A DNA stretch of 64,000 bases from Paracoccaceae bacterium (GTDB taxonomy: Bacteria; Pseudomonadota; Alphaproteobacteria; Rhodobacterales; Rhodobacteraceae): the NCBI GenBank assembly GCA_030697175.1, contig JAUYQR010000003.1, positions 1 to 64,000 of the forward strand, written 5' to 3'. The position numbers and the translations under genes were made by a program. Positions 34,894 to 43,132 of this stretch are shown piece after piece; position 1 is the stretch's first letter, and the number at the start of each line of letters is the position of its first letter. The notes below the pieces were generated by a model. The model did not search any database and was not told the origin of the DNA. It was given only the letters and a program-made list of their open reading frames with translations.

Positions 34894-36222
34894 ATGGCGC
34901 TCGATCGCAAACCCACCCCGAACGACCTTAACGCCTTCTGGATGCCGTTCACCGCGAACCGGCAGTTCAAGAAGAACCCGCGCATGTTCGTGGCGGCGAA
35001 GGACATGCACTACACCACCAGTGACGGGCGGCAGGTGCTGGACGGCACGGCGGGGCTGTGGTGCTGCAACGCGGGCCATTGCCGGCCAAAGATCGTCGAG
35101 GCGATCCAGAAACAGGCGGCGGAACTGGACTATGCCCCGGCGTTCCAGATGGGGCATCCTGTGGCGTTCGAGCTGGCGAACCGGATCATCGACATCGCGC
35201 CGAAGGGGATCGAGCATGTGTTCTACACCAATTCCGGTTCGGAAAGTGTGGAGACAGCGCTGAAGCTGGCCATCGCCTATCACCGGGCGCGGGGCGAAGG
35301 CACGCGGACCCGGCTGATCGGGCGCGAGCGGGGCTATCACGGAGTGAACTTCGGCGGAATTTCGGTTGGTGGCATCGTCAACAACCGCAAGTTCTTTGGC
35401 ACGCTGCTGGCGGGCGTCGACCATCTGCCGCACACCCACCTGCCGCACCTCAACGCCTTCACCAAGGGTCAGCCGGAACATGGCGCGACCCTGGCCGATG
35501 ATCTGGAGCGGATCGTGGCGCTGCACGGGGCCGAGACGATTGCCGCGGTGATCGTGGAGCCGATGGCGGGGTCGACGGGCGTTCTGATGCCGCCGAAGGG
35601 ATATCTGGAGAAGCTGCGCGCCATTACCAGGAAGCACGGCATCCTTCTGATCTTCGATGAGGTCATCACCGGGTTCGGGCGGCTTGGGTCGGCGTTTGCT
35701 GCCCAGCATTTCGATGTGCTGCCGGACATGATGACGACGGCGAAGGGTCTGACCAACGGGGTGATCCCGATGGGCGCGGTTCTGACCACGGCCGAGGTGC
35801 ACGACGCCTTCATGCAGGGGCCGGAGCATATGATCGAGCTGTTTCACGGCTACACCTATTCCGGCAATCCGATCGCGGCGGCCTGCGGGATCGCGACGCT
35901 GGAGGTCTACAAGGAAGAGGGGCTGTTTGAGCGGGCGCGGGAGCTGGAGGGGTATTGGCAGGAGGCGATCCATTCGCTGCGGGGGCTGCCGCATGTGATA
36001 GATATCCGCAACATGGGATTGATCGGGGCAGTGGAGCTGGAGGGCATTCCGGGGGAGCCGACGAAGCGGGCTTTCAGTGCCTTTCTGAAGGCCTATGAGA
36101 AGGGCATCCTGATCCGCACGACCGGGGATATCATCGCGATGAGCCCGCCTTTGATCATCTCGAAAGGGGAGATCGACCAGTTGATCGGGACGCTTGGCGA
36201 TGTGCTGAAAACGCTGGAATGA
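34894..36222 (+). CDS. Omega-amino acid--pyruvate aminotransferase (beta-alanine:pyruvate type)
   Basis: This class III PLP aminotransferase of about 442 residues has LNAFWMPFTANRQFKKNPRM at the N-terminus, YTNSGSESVETALKLA for phosphate binding, FDEVITGFGRLG and the PLP lysine in TTAKGLTNG. These match beta-alanine--pyruvate transaminases, which make malonate semialdehyde from beta-alanine, the end product of reductive pyrimidine degradation. The start at MALDRKPT follows GAAGGA; an ATG 18 nt upstream is possible. Divergent from a RutR-like gene. Confidence 0.88.
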   Translation: MALDRKPTPNDLNAFWMPFTANRQFKKNPRMFVAAKDMHYTTSDGRQVLDGTAGLWCCNAGHCRPKIVEAIQKQAAELDYAPAFQMGHPVAFELANRIIDIAPKGIEHVFYTNSGSESVETALKLAIAYHRARGEGTRTRLIGRERGYHGVNFGGISVGGIVNNRKFFGTLLAGVDHLPHTHLPHLNAFTKGQPEHGATLADDLERIVALHGAETIAAVIVEPMAGSTGVLMPPKGYLEKLRAITRKHGILLIFDEVITGFGRLGSAFAAQHFDVLPDMMTTAKGLTNGVIPMGAVLTTAEVHDAFMQGPEHMIELFHGYTYSGNPIAAACGIATLEVYKEEGLFERARELEGYWQEAIHSLRGLPHVIDIRNMGLIGAVELEGIPGEPTKRAFSAFLKAYEKGILIRTTGDIIAMSPPLIISKGEIDQLIGTLGDVLKTLE

Positions 36223-36226
36223 GGCG

Positions 36227-36243
36227 TGTCCCACGATGGGACA
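36227..36243. repeat. Palindrome TGTCCCA-CGA-TGGGACA, copy 2
   Basis: The arms are identical to those at 2200-2216 and it again begins 4 nt after a stop codon (the aminotransferase). No T-tract follows. The position relative to the stop is the same in both copies. Confidence 0.6.
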
Positions 36244-36316
36244 GTCCGGTAACACTCTGATAATGCTATGTTTTGCATATGAGTTCAGCAAATATTAACG
36301 GTTGGGGGCTTTTGGA

Positions 36317-36601
36317 ATGCGACAGACCTGCACGGCGTCGGTACTGGTTGACGACGACCGGGTGCGTGTCACCCGGTTCGACTTTGCGCCGGGGGCCGAG
36401 ACGGGGTGGCATCGGCACGGGCATGACTATGTGATCGTCGCGGTGACCGATTGCCCGATGCTGCTGGAAGAACCGGGCGGTGCCGAGCGGCGGGTCATGG
36501 TGCCAGCGGGCACGGCGTATCGCCGCTCCGAGGGGGTGGAGCACAACGTGGTCAATGACGGCGCAGGCGTGATGAGCTTTGTCGAGATGGAGATGAAGTG
36601 A
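36317..36601 (+). CDS. Small cupin-domain protein
   Basis: The 94-residue product is a single cupin barrel with the metal-binding pattern GAETGWHRHGHDYVIVAV and a second motif near RSEGVEHNVVNDG. Small cupins of this type bind a metal and act as isomerases, lyases or ligand sensors; the role cannot be specified. It follows the aminotransferase gene on the same strand by 94 nt, with a TGTCCCA palindrome between them. A GGGGG stretch 8 nt upstream may serve as the ribosome site. Confidence 0.75.
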   Translation: MRQTCTASVLVDDDRVRVTRFDFAPGAETGWHRHGHDYVIVAVTDCPMLLEEPGGAERRVMVPAGTAYRRSEGVEHNVVNDGAGVMSFVEMEMK

Positions 36602-36734
36602 TGCCGGTCGCGCGGCGCGGAACCGACGGCCTTGGATCGGGACGTTTGGTCCAGCGGGCAATCTGTGGCACACTGACAACCGAACCCGCTGGATAGGGTT
36701 GATTTAAGCGCGCGGGTCGTCGGAGGACAAGGCC

Positions 36735-37241
36735 ATGCAAGTTGCAAGACATCGGACACGGGCGCTGATTGCAGCGTTGGTGGCGTTGCTGCTGCCAACC
36801 CTCGCGGCCGAGGCGCAGACTGTCGTGAAGGTCGCGCTGTGGGACAAGGGTCCGGAGGCCATGGAGATGCCGGACGGAATGTTGCCGATGGGCATGGCCA
36901 TGCCGGGTGCGATGATCGACATGGCGACGATGGGGATCACCGTCGACAAGGCGGAGGTTCCGGCGGGAGAGGTCACCTTTCAGGTCCTCAACGATACGCA
37001 GGAGTTCTACCACAGCCTCGGGATCGCCCCGGTCGCCGATCCGGCGAAGGAACTGCCGTATCTGGCTGACAGGATGATGATCGACGAGGCAGCCGCCGGG
37101 CGGGTGGCTTTTGTCAAGGAGCTGCGTCCGCACGATGCCGGGGCGGTCACCGTCAAGCTGCTGCCGGGCACCTACATCCTGTATTGCAATATCGCCGGGC
37201 ATTACGCGATGGGCATGTGGACGCTGATCACTGTGATCTGA
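36735..37241 (+). CDS. Periplasmic cupredoxin-domain protein
   Basis: The 168-residue precursor has a signal peptide (about residues 1-27, ending in AEAQ) and a Met-rich stretch, MEMPDGMLPMGMAMPGAMIDMA. A plastocyanin-like fold follows, with putative copper ligands His in QEFYHSLGI and Cys, His and Met in YCNIAGHYAMGMW. It probably binds copper in the periplasm; electron transfer or metal handling are options. GGAGGAC precedes the ATG. No copper oxidase is adjacent, and its position in the pyrimidine region is unexplained. Confidence 0.85.
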   Translation: MQVARHRTRALIAALVALLLPTLAAEAQTVVKVALWDKGPEAMEMPDGMLPMGMAMPGAMIDMATMGITVDKAEVPAGEVTFQVLNDTQEFYHSLGIAPVADPAKELPYLADRMMIDEAAAGRVAFVKELRPHDAGAVTVKLLPGTYILYCNIAGHYAMGMWTLITVI

Positions 37242-37374
37242 CCACCGTCTGGCGCGATTGTCTTTCAGTTATCTGATCTGACGCGCAAGACCGCGACCGG
37301 AACGGCCAGCGCCAAAAGCAGAGCGCAGGGTCTGCGCAGCCAGCCGATGCCCATGCCCATGCAGAGCTTGGTCT

Positions 37375-37833
37375 TCAGCCGCCGAGCATTGCCAGGATGG
37401 CGCGCACCACAAGCTGGTGATCTTCAACCTGAGGCAGGCCGGATACGGTGACCACCGCCACGACGCCGGCACCCTTGACCCGGATCGGCACCGCCCCGCC
37501 ATTGTCGGCATGGTCGGACGGTGACAGGCCGTGCCGGTCCAGAGCTTCGCCCTTGGCGCGGTTTCGGGTGCCGACCAGAAGCGAGGGTTCTTGAAACTTC
37601 AGCGCGGTATTCGACTTTCGCAGCGCCCAGAGGTCGTTCAACGGCGCCGAGCCGGGCAGGCTGGCGTGAAAGAGCGTGCGGTTCGGAGTGCGGATGTCGA
37701 TCACCACGGGCAACTTGTCGGCACGCGCCAGTTCGACGAGCATCAGCCCGAGGCGCAAGGCGGTGTCTTCGGTGAACCGGGGGAACACAAGGCGGGCGGC
37801 CTCGGCCTCCAGATAGGCGACATCGGGGGTCAT
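37375..37833 (-). CDS. UPF0303-family (heme-degrading-domain-like) protein
   Basis: The 152-residue protein matches UPF0303/YBR137W: LEAEAARLVFPRFTEDTALRLGLMLVE, a central PLNDLWALRKSNTALKF and C-terminal HQLVVRAILAMLGG. The GlcG/HbpS-like fold of this group may bind small ligands or heme, but function is unsettled. The start follows AAGGAG. It lies 115 nt downstream of the RutR-like gene on the same strand and may be cotranscribed with it. Confidence 0.8.
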   Translation of the reverse strand: MTPDVAYLEAEAARLVFPRFTEDTALRLGLMLVELARADKLPVVIDIRTPNRTLFHASLPGSAPLNDLWALRKSNTALKFQEPSLLVGTRNRAKGEALDRHGLSPSDHADNGGAVPIRVKGAGVVAVVTVSGLPQVEDHQLVVRAILAMLGG

Positions 37834-37948
37834 CGGGTAGGCTCCTTGCGGAACGGGCGCGAGGGCGTCATTCAAAATACCGGCTCCAGATAATGTGGCG
37901 TCAGCATAGCGCCTTGCCGGGCCGCCGCAAGATCGGCGCGCCCGCGCA

Positions 37949-38596
37949 TCAGATCGCGCCGATGCCGCGCAGGATCATCGCCTTGAGGCTGGCCTTTGCC
38001 TCGGCCCACTGCCGGTCGCTGAGCGGCTGGCCGTTGTTCAGGGTTTCGATCTGGTGGCCGAAATCGGCGTAGTGCTGGGTCGAAGCCCAGAGCATGTAGA
38101 GCAGGTGACGCGGGTCGATCGGCGCCATGCGGCCTTCGTCGATCCAGGTCTGGATCACCGCGATGCGGCCGTTGGTCCAGTCGCGCAGCGTGGTTTCAAG
38201 GTAATCCTGGATCACCGGGGCGCCGTGCATCACCTCGGACGCCCAGACCTTCGATCCATGCGGGTGGCGGCGCGAGATGTCCATCTTGGCGTCGATATAG
38301 GCGCCGATGCCGGTGGCCGGGTCGGGCGCGTTGTCGAACGAGGCGGCGGCATCGAGCCAGATCTCGAAGATCTGGCTGACGACGCGGCGGTAGAGATCTT
38401 CCTTGGTGGCGAAGTAGTAGTGCAGGTTGGCCTTTGGCAGGCCCGCCATGTCGGCGATAAGCTGCATCGTGGCACCACCGAAACCCGCCTCGGCGAACAC
38501 GCGTTCGGCGGCGTCGAGGATCAGGCGCTCGTTTTCGCGCCGGATATCCGTGCGACGGCCCGGCTTGATGCGTGAAATCTGGGCGTCTGGTGGCAT
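37949..38596 (-). CDS. RutR-like TetR-family regulator of pyrimidine catabolism
   Basis: The 215-residue protein has a TetR helix-turn-helix (ENERLILDAAERVFAEAGFGGATMQLIADMAGLPKANLHYYFATKEDLYRRV) and a RutR-type C-terminal domain including WASTQHYADFGHQIE. In Escherichia coli RutR binds TTGACCA-N2-TGGTCAA and is released by uracil. Here two TTGACC-N4-GGTCAG palindromes lie between this gene and the divergent amidohydrolase gene. I infer that it regulates itself and the downstream pyrimidine operon. Confidence 0.87.
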   Translation of the reverse strand: MPPDAQISRIKPGRRTDIRRENERLILDAAERVFAEAGFGGATMQLIADMAGLPKANLHYYFATKEDLYRRVVSQIFEIWLDAAASFDNAPDPATGIGAYIDAKMDISRRHPHGSKVWASEVMHGAPVIQDYLETTLRDWTNGRIAVIQTWIDEGRMAPIDPRHLLYMLWASTQHYADFGHQIETLNNGQPLSDRQWAEAKASLKAMILRGIGAI

Positions 38597-38616
38597 CCGC
38601 TCCCGTCACATTTTCG

Positions 38617-38632
38617 TTGACCGGTTGGTCAG
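38617..38632. promoter_or_regulatory. RutR-type operator 1
   Basis: TTGACC-GGTT-GGTCAG matches the RutR half-sites TTGACC/GGTCAA with one terminal mismatch. It lies 21 nt from the start of the rutR-like gene. Confidence 0.75.
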
Positions 38633-38650
38633 GTTGTGGTGCGCTTCCCC

Positions 38651-38666
38651 TTGACCATACGGTCAG
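38651..38666. promoter_or_regulatory. RutR-type operator 2
   Basis: TTGACC-ATAC-GGTCAG, the same half-sites as operator 1, with a centre-to-centre distance of 34 bp. It is on the amidohydrolase side of the divergent region. Confidence 0.75.
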
Positions 38667-38718
38667 GAAACGAGTCGCGGCAAGAGGCAGGATGGCCTCG
38701 CGTGACAGGGAGCGTCAG

Positions 38719-39981
38719 ATGCCAGCCACCGCCAACAGTTTGGGGGACAACCTCAGGATCAATTCGCAGCGGCTGTGGGACAGCCTTGGGGAAATGGCGC
38801 TGATCGGGCCGGGCGTGGCGGGGGGGTGCAACCGCCAGACGCTGACCGATGCCGACAGCGAGGGGCGGCATCTGTTCCAGCGCTGGTGCGAGGCGGCGGG
38901 AATGACGCTGGGCGTCGACACGATGGGCAACATGTTCGCCACCCGTCCGGGGACCGATGCGGCGGCGTTGCCGGTGTATATGGGCAGCCATCTGGACACG
39001 CAGCCAACCGGCGGGCGCTATGACGGGGTGCTTGGTGTGCTGGGTGCGCTGGAGGTGGTGCGGACGCTGAACGATCTCGGTGTGAAGACGAAGCATCCGA
39101 TCGTGGTGACGAACTGGACCAACGAGGAAGGCGCGCGGTTTGCCCCGGCGATGCTGTCGTCGGGCGTGTTCGCGGGCATCCACAGCGAGGCCTATGCCAA
39201 AAGCCGCCGCGACCCCGAAGGCAAGGCGTTCGGGGATGAACTGGCGCGGATCGGCTGGGTGGGCGACGAAAAGGTCGGCGCGCGCAAGATGCACGCGATG
39301 CTGGAGTTGCATATCGAGCAGGGGCCGATCCTGGAGGCCGAGGGCAAGGAGATCGGCGTTGTCACGCATGGGCAGGGGCTGTGGTGGCTGGAGATCACGC
39401 TGACCGGCAAGGATGCGCACACCGGATCGACGCCGATGCACCTGCGGGTGAATGCGGGCCTGGGCATGGCGCGGATCACCGAGCGGGTGCATCAGATCGC
39501 GATGGCGCATCAGCCGAACGCGGTGGGGGCGGTGGGGCAGGTGTTCGTCCACCCGAACTCGCGCAATGTGATTCCGGGGAAGGTGGTGTTCACCGTCGAT
39601 ATCCGGTCGCCCGAACAGGGCAAGCTGGATGCGATGAAGGGCGAGGTGATGCGGGCGGCTGAGGCGGTGGCGAAGGAGTTGGGGTTGGGCTGCCAGATCG
39701 AGGAGGTCGGGCATTTTGACCCGGTGACCTTCGATCCGGGGTTGGTGAAGATCGTTAGGGCGGCGGCAGAGAAGCTGGGCTATTCGCACATGGATATCGT
39801 GTCCGGGGCCGGGCATGACGCCTGCTGGATCAACCGCGTCGCGCCGACGGTGATGGTGATGTGCCCGTGTGTGGGGGGGCTTTCCCACAACGAGGCCGAG
39901 GAGATCAGCCCGGAATGGGCGGCGGCGGGGACGGATGTGCTGCTGCATGCGGTGCTGGAAGTGGCGGAGGTGGTGGGGTGA
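38719..39981 (+). CDS. Zn-dependent amidohydrolase, N-carbamoyl-beta-alanine/N-carbamoyl amino acid amidase type
   Basis: The 420-residue M20-family protein has metal ligands in GSHLDTQPTGGRYDG, the Glu pair in NEEGARF, HIEQG and the C-terminal AGHDA histidine. Its size and the NVIPGKVVFTVDIRSP dimerisation segment match beta-ureidopropionase and N-carbamoyl-L-amino acid hydrolases. With dihydropyrimidinase nearby, hydrolysis of N-carbamoyl-beta-alanine to beta-alanine is the likely reaction. GGGAG precedes the chosen ATG by 6 nt. It is probably the first gene of the RutR-controlled operon. Confidence 0.88.
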   Translation: MPATANSLGDNLRINSQRLWDSLGEMALIGPGVAGGCNRQTLTDADSEGRHLFQRWCEAAGMTLGVDTMGNMFATRPGTDAAALPVYMGSHLDTQPTGGRYDGVLGVLGALEVVRTLNDLGVKTKHPIVVTNWTNEEGARFAPAMLSSGVFAGIHSEAYAKSRRDPEGKAFGDELARIGWVGDEKVGARKMHAMLELHIEQGPILEAEGKEIGVVTHGQGLWWLEITLTGKDAHTGSTPMHLRVNAGLGMARITERVHQIAMAHQPNAVGAVGQVFVHPNSRNVIPGKVVFTVDIRSPEQGKLDAMKGEVMRAAEAVAKELGLGCQIEEVGHFDPVTFDPGLVKIVRAAAEKLGYSHMDIVSGAGHDACWINRVAPTVMVMCPCVGGLSHNEAEEISPEWAAAGTDVLLHAVLEVAEVVG

Positions 39982-40078
39982 GCCACCGACCTCGCAAATC
40001 TAGCGTCGTACCGGTGGATCGTGCCTTACTAGAGGTACCGAAGGTGCTGGCGGCGGAGGGGGCGGAGGAGTCTGCCCT

Positions 40079-40603
40079 GTGGTTTCAGTCATGACAGAAA
40101 GTCCCATCTACAACAGGTATATCGAGCAATATAGTGAAGTCGATGCGTTGGCGGAAGTACTTCGTCAGACTGAGCGCCATCTCGAAGAGCAGCATCAGTT
40201 GACAACAGCAGCAGACCAAAGAGCCGTAGCGTTTGCGTCGGTTCTAATGGTTGTAATCGGTATCCTGCTTAGCAACGATGGAGCAGAAAGTGTTGATGCG
40301 TCTAAACCGTTTGTAATCATAGGTTTCTTGGTCGCAATTGGCTTGGCCTTCTATTCGGCAAAGCCCACGAGAATCTTTGGGAGCGGTGCCAACAGCGCAT
40401 CGCTCAATAACCATGTCGGGGAGCGCCGAGAAGGTTATCTCGTGGCGACACTGATCGAGAGAAACGACCGCAACATCGCACACAATGATAAGGTGCTGAA
40501 GACGTCCGCGTTGCTCTTTCGGCTCGCCCTTGGAGCAGGACTTGCGTCAACGTTAGTTCTTTTTCTCGACTGGGTCGATGTAATCTCGCAAATCCGGAAA
40601 TGA
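40079..40603 (+). CDS. Uncharacterised three-helix membrane protein, low GC
   Basis: The product of about 174 residues has an amphipathic N-terminal helix (about 20-42, VDALAEVLRQTERHLEEQHQ) and membrane helices at about 46-64, 77-93 and 144-164. A hydrophilic loop of roughly 50 residues lies between the last two. Base composition is near 50% GC against about 65% for its neighbours, which suggests recent acquisition. A GTG at 40079 is 8 nt after GGAGGAG; an in-frame ATG at 40091 is the alternative. It separates the amidohydrolase and dihydropyrimidinase genes. The layout resembles small membrane effector families, but I recognise no motif. Confidence 0.7.
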   Translation: MVSVMTESPIYNRYIEQYSEVDALAEVLRQTERHLEEQHQLTTAADQRAVAFASVLMVVIGILLSNDGAESVDASKPFVIIGFLVAIGLAFYSAKPTRIFGSGANSASLNNHVGERREGYLVATLIERNDRNIAHNDKVLKTSALLFRLALGAGLASTLVLFLDWVDVISQIRK

Positions 40604-40611
40604 GGCTCACC

Positions 40612-42063
40612 ATGACCACCATCATCAAGAACGGCACCGTCGTCACTGCCGACCTCACCTACAAGGCCGATGTGCGGGTTGAAAACGGGATGATCACCGA
40701 GATCGGGCAGGGCCTCAAGGGCGGGACGGAGCTGGACGCGACCGGCTGCTATGTGATGCCGGGCGGGATTGATCCGCATACGCATCTGGAGATGCCCTTC
40801 ATGGGCACCTATTCGGCGGATGATTTCGAGAGCGGCACGCGGGCGGCGCTGAGTGGCGGGACCACGATGGTTGTCGATTTCGTGCTGCCGGGGCAGGGGC
40901 AGGGGCTGATGGATGCAGCCCAGATGTGGCACAACAAGTCGGGGCGGGCGACCTGCGATTATTCCTACCACATGGCGGTGACGTGGTGGGGGCAGAAGGT
41001 CTGGGACGACATGGCCGACAGCGTCAAGGCCGGGATGACCTCGTTCAAGCACTTCATGGCCTACAAGGGCGCGTTGATGGTGAACGACGACGAGATGTTC
41101 CAGTCGTTCCGCCGGGTGGGCGATCTGGGTGGCCTTGCGATGGTGCATGCCGAGAACGGCGACGTGGTGGCGGAACTGACGGCGAAACTGCTGGCGGAGG
41201 GCAATACCGGGCCGGAAGCGCATGCCTATAGCCGCCCGCCCCAGGTTGAGGGCGAGGCGACCAACCGCGCAATCATGATTGCCGACATGGCGGGGGTGCC
41301 GCTTTATGTGGTGCATACCTCTTGCGAGGAGAGCCACGAGGCGATCCGGCGGGCGCGGATGCAGGGCAAGCGGGTCTGGGGCGAGCCGCTGATTCAGCAC
41401 CTGACCCTGGACGAGAGCGAGTATTTCCACCCCGATTGGGACCATGCCGCGCGGCGCGTGATGTCGCCGCCGTTCCGGTCGAAAGCGCATCAGGACAGCC
41501 TGTGGGCGGGGTTGCAGTCAGGCTCGTTGAGCGTGGTGGCGACGGATCACTGCGCCTTCACGACCGAGCAGAAGCGGTTCGGCGTGGGCAATTTTGCCAA
41601 GATCCCGAATGGCACTGGGGGGCTTGAGGACCGGATGCCGATGCTCTGGACCCACGGGGTGCGAACGGGGCGGTTGACGATGAACGAATTTGTTGCGGTT
41701 ACGTCAACAAACATCGCCAAAATCCTGAACTGTTACCCGAAGAAGGGTGCGGTGCTGGTGGGCGCGGACGCCGATCTGGTGGTGTGGGACCCGGAGAAAT
41801 CGAAGACGATCACGGCGTCAAAGCAGCAATCGTCGATTGATTACAACGTGTTCGAGGGCAAGGAGGTCACCGGGCTGCCGCGCTTTACGTTGACGCGGGG
41901 GCAGGTGGCGATCCATGACGGCGAGGTGCGGACGCAGGAAGGCCACGGGACGTTCATTGCGCGCGAGGCGCGGCCGGCGGTGAACCGGGCGCTGAGCGCG
42001 TGGAAGGAACTGACCGCGCCGCGCCCGGTGCAGCGGACGGGCGTTCCCGCGACGGGAGTTTAA
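40612..42063 (+). CDS. hydA: Dihydropyrimidinase
   Basis: The 483-residue amidohydrolase opens dihydrouracil or dihydrothymine (and often hydantoins). It has the binuclear metal site: GGIDPHTHLEMPF, the carbamylated lysine region SFKHFMAYKG, histidines in MVHAENGD and VVHTSCEE, and aspartate in VATDHCAF. The ATG at 40612 follows GAGG with 6-nt spacing; another in-frame ATG lies 12 nt upstream. With the neighbouring amidohydrolase and aminotransferase it makes three consecutive steps of reductive pyrimidine catabolism. Confidence 0.93.
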   Translation: MTTIIKNGTVVTADLTYKADVRVENGMITEIGQGLKGGTELDATGCYVMPGGIDPHTHLEMPFMGTYSADDFESGTRAALSGGTTMVVDFVLPGQGQGLMDAAQMWHNKSGRATCDYSYHMAVTWWGQKVWDDMADSVKAGMTSFKHFMAYKGALMVNDDEMFQSFRRVGDLGGLAMVHAENGDVVAELTAKLLAEGNTGPEAHAYSRPPQVEGEATNRAIMIADMAGVPLYVVHTSCEESHEAIRRARMQGKRVWGEPLIQHLTLDESEYFHPDWDHAARRVMSPPFRSKAHQDSLWAGLQSGSLSVVATDHCAFTTEQKRFGVGNFAKIPNGTGGLEDRMPMLWTHGVRTGRLTMNEFVAVTSTNIAKILNCYPKKGAVLVGADADLVVWDPEKSKTITASKQQSSIDYNVFEGKEVTGLPRFTLTRGQVAIHDGEVRTQEGHGTFIAREARPAVNRALSAWKELTAPRPVQRTGVPATGV

Positions 42064-42081
42064 CGAGGGTTTGACGGGGGG

Positions 42082-42207
42082 TCAGGGTTCGCCCTGTTCG
42101 GCCTCTTCGTCCTCGCTTTGCGGCGCGGCGAGGGTGATGATGGGGATGTCGAAGTAGACCTCGTCGAGGTCGTCGGGCGTGGGGGCGTAAGCGAGGGTCG
42201 TCTGCAT
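42082..42207 (-). CDS. Short acidic protein
   Basis: A 41-codon frame encodes MQTTLAYAPTPDDLDEVYFD followed by an Ile-rich patch and an Asp/Glu-rich tail (SEDEEAEQGEP). AGGA lies 5 nt before the ATG. It is antisense to the flanking operon, in the gap between dihydropyrimidinase and the transporter ATPase. Coding bias and an acidic, non-repetitive sequence support it modestly; no family is recognised. Confidence 0.4.
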   Translation of the reverse strand: MQTTLAYAPTPDDLDEVYFDIPIITLAAPQSEDEEAEQGEP

Positions 42208-42304
42208 GGCGGTCCTGCGGTTTTGTGGGTTAGGACGTGGGAAGGTCGGGGCGGCCGTTCAAGGCTGCCTGACGCGAGCAACGGATTTGTGAAGGGGCGG
42301 CCTT

Positions 42305-43108
42305 GTGAAGGATACGACCAACCTCGGGGGCGATCAGGCGGTGATCGAGGCGAAGGGGCTGAACCTTGTGTTCCAGACGGCGGATGGCCCGGTTCATGCG
42401 CTGAAGGACGTGAACCTGACGGTGAACCGGGGCGAATTCGTCAGCTTCATCGGGCCGTCGGGATGTGGCAAGACCACGTTCCTGCGGGCGATCGCGGCGT
42501 TGGAAACCCCGACGGGCGGCACGCTGACGGTGAACGGGATGACGCCCGATGCCGCACGGCAGGCGCGGGCTTACGGCTATGTCTTTCAGGCGGCGGGGCT
42601 GTATCCGTGGCGCACGATTGCAGGCAACATCAAGCTGCCGCTGGAGATCATGGGATTTTCAAGGGACGAGCAGGACAGCCGGGTGGCGCGGGTGCTGGAT
42701 CTGGTGGAACTGGCGGGATTCGGGAAGAAATATCCCTGGCAACTGTCGGGCGGGATGCAGCAGCGCGCCAGCATCGCGCGGGCCTTGGCGTTTGATGCCG
42801 ATATCCTGCTGATGGACGAGCCCTTCGGCGCGCTGGACGAGATCGTGCGCGACCGGCTGAACGAGGAAGTGCTGAAGCTGTGGGCGCGGACCGGCAAGAC
42901 CATCGGCTTCGTGACCCATTCGATCCCCGAGGCGGTGTATCTGTCGACCAAGATCGTGGTGATGAGCCCGCGACCGGGGCGGATCACCGATGTGATCGAC
43001 AGCCCTTTGCCGAAGGAGCGCCCCTTGGACATTCGCGACAGCCGGGCGTTCATCGAGATTGCGCACCGGGTGCGGGAAGGCTTGCGGGCGGGGCATTCGG
43101 ATGAGTGA
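42305..43108 (+). CDS. ABC transporter ATP-binding protein, nitrate/sulfonate/pyrimidine importer type
   Basis: The 267-residue ATPase has Walker A GPSGCGKTT, Q-loop VFQAAGLYPWR, signature LSGGMQQRASIARAL, Walker B ILLMDEPFGALD and VTHSIPEAVYL, which are hallmarks of the SsuB/TauB/ThiZ group. Translation starts at GTG. With the two permeases and the NMT1/THI5 binding protein downstream it forms one importer. The setting beside dihydropyrimidinase suggests uptake of a pyrimidine or dihydropyrimidine. Confidence 0.88.
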   Translation: MKDTTNLGGDQAVIEAKGLNLVFQTADGPVHALKDVNLTVNRGEFVSFIGPSGCGKTTFLRAIAALETPTGGTLTVNGMTPDAARQARAYGYVFQAAGLYPWRTIAGNIKLPLEIMGFSRDEQDSRVARVLDLVELAGFGKKYPWQLSGGMQQRASIARALAFDADILLMDEPFGALDEIVRDRLNEEVLKLWARTGKTIGFVTHSIPEAVYLSTKIVVMSPRPGRITDVIDSPLPKERPLDIRDSRAFIEIAHRVREGLRAGHSDE

Positions 43109-43132
43109 GGCCCCGATGAAGGAGTGTGGGCT

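Noticed and set aside
37265-37360. A 31-residue reverse frame beginning MGMGIGWLRRP with a hydrophobic middle
   Set aside because: No ribosome site, very short and repetitive at the start. It may be a decayed gene end downstream of the UPF0303 gene, but the evidence is too thin.
39982-40078. A possible 38-residue frame starting at GTGAGCCACCGA after the amidohydrolase stop
   Set aside because: It has no family resemblance and overlaps the ribosome site of the membrane-protein gene. I treat it as junction sequence of the insertion.
40079-40603. Assignment of the low-GC membrane gene as a CBASS or Pycsar effector
   Set aside because: Only the helix layout is similar. No cyclase, Cap-like or ubiquitin-like gene is adjacent, so the function cannot be claimed.
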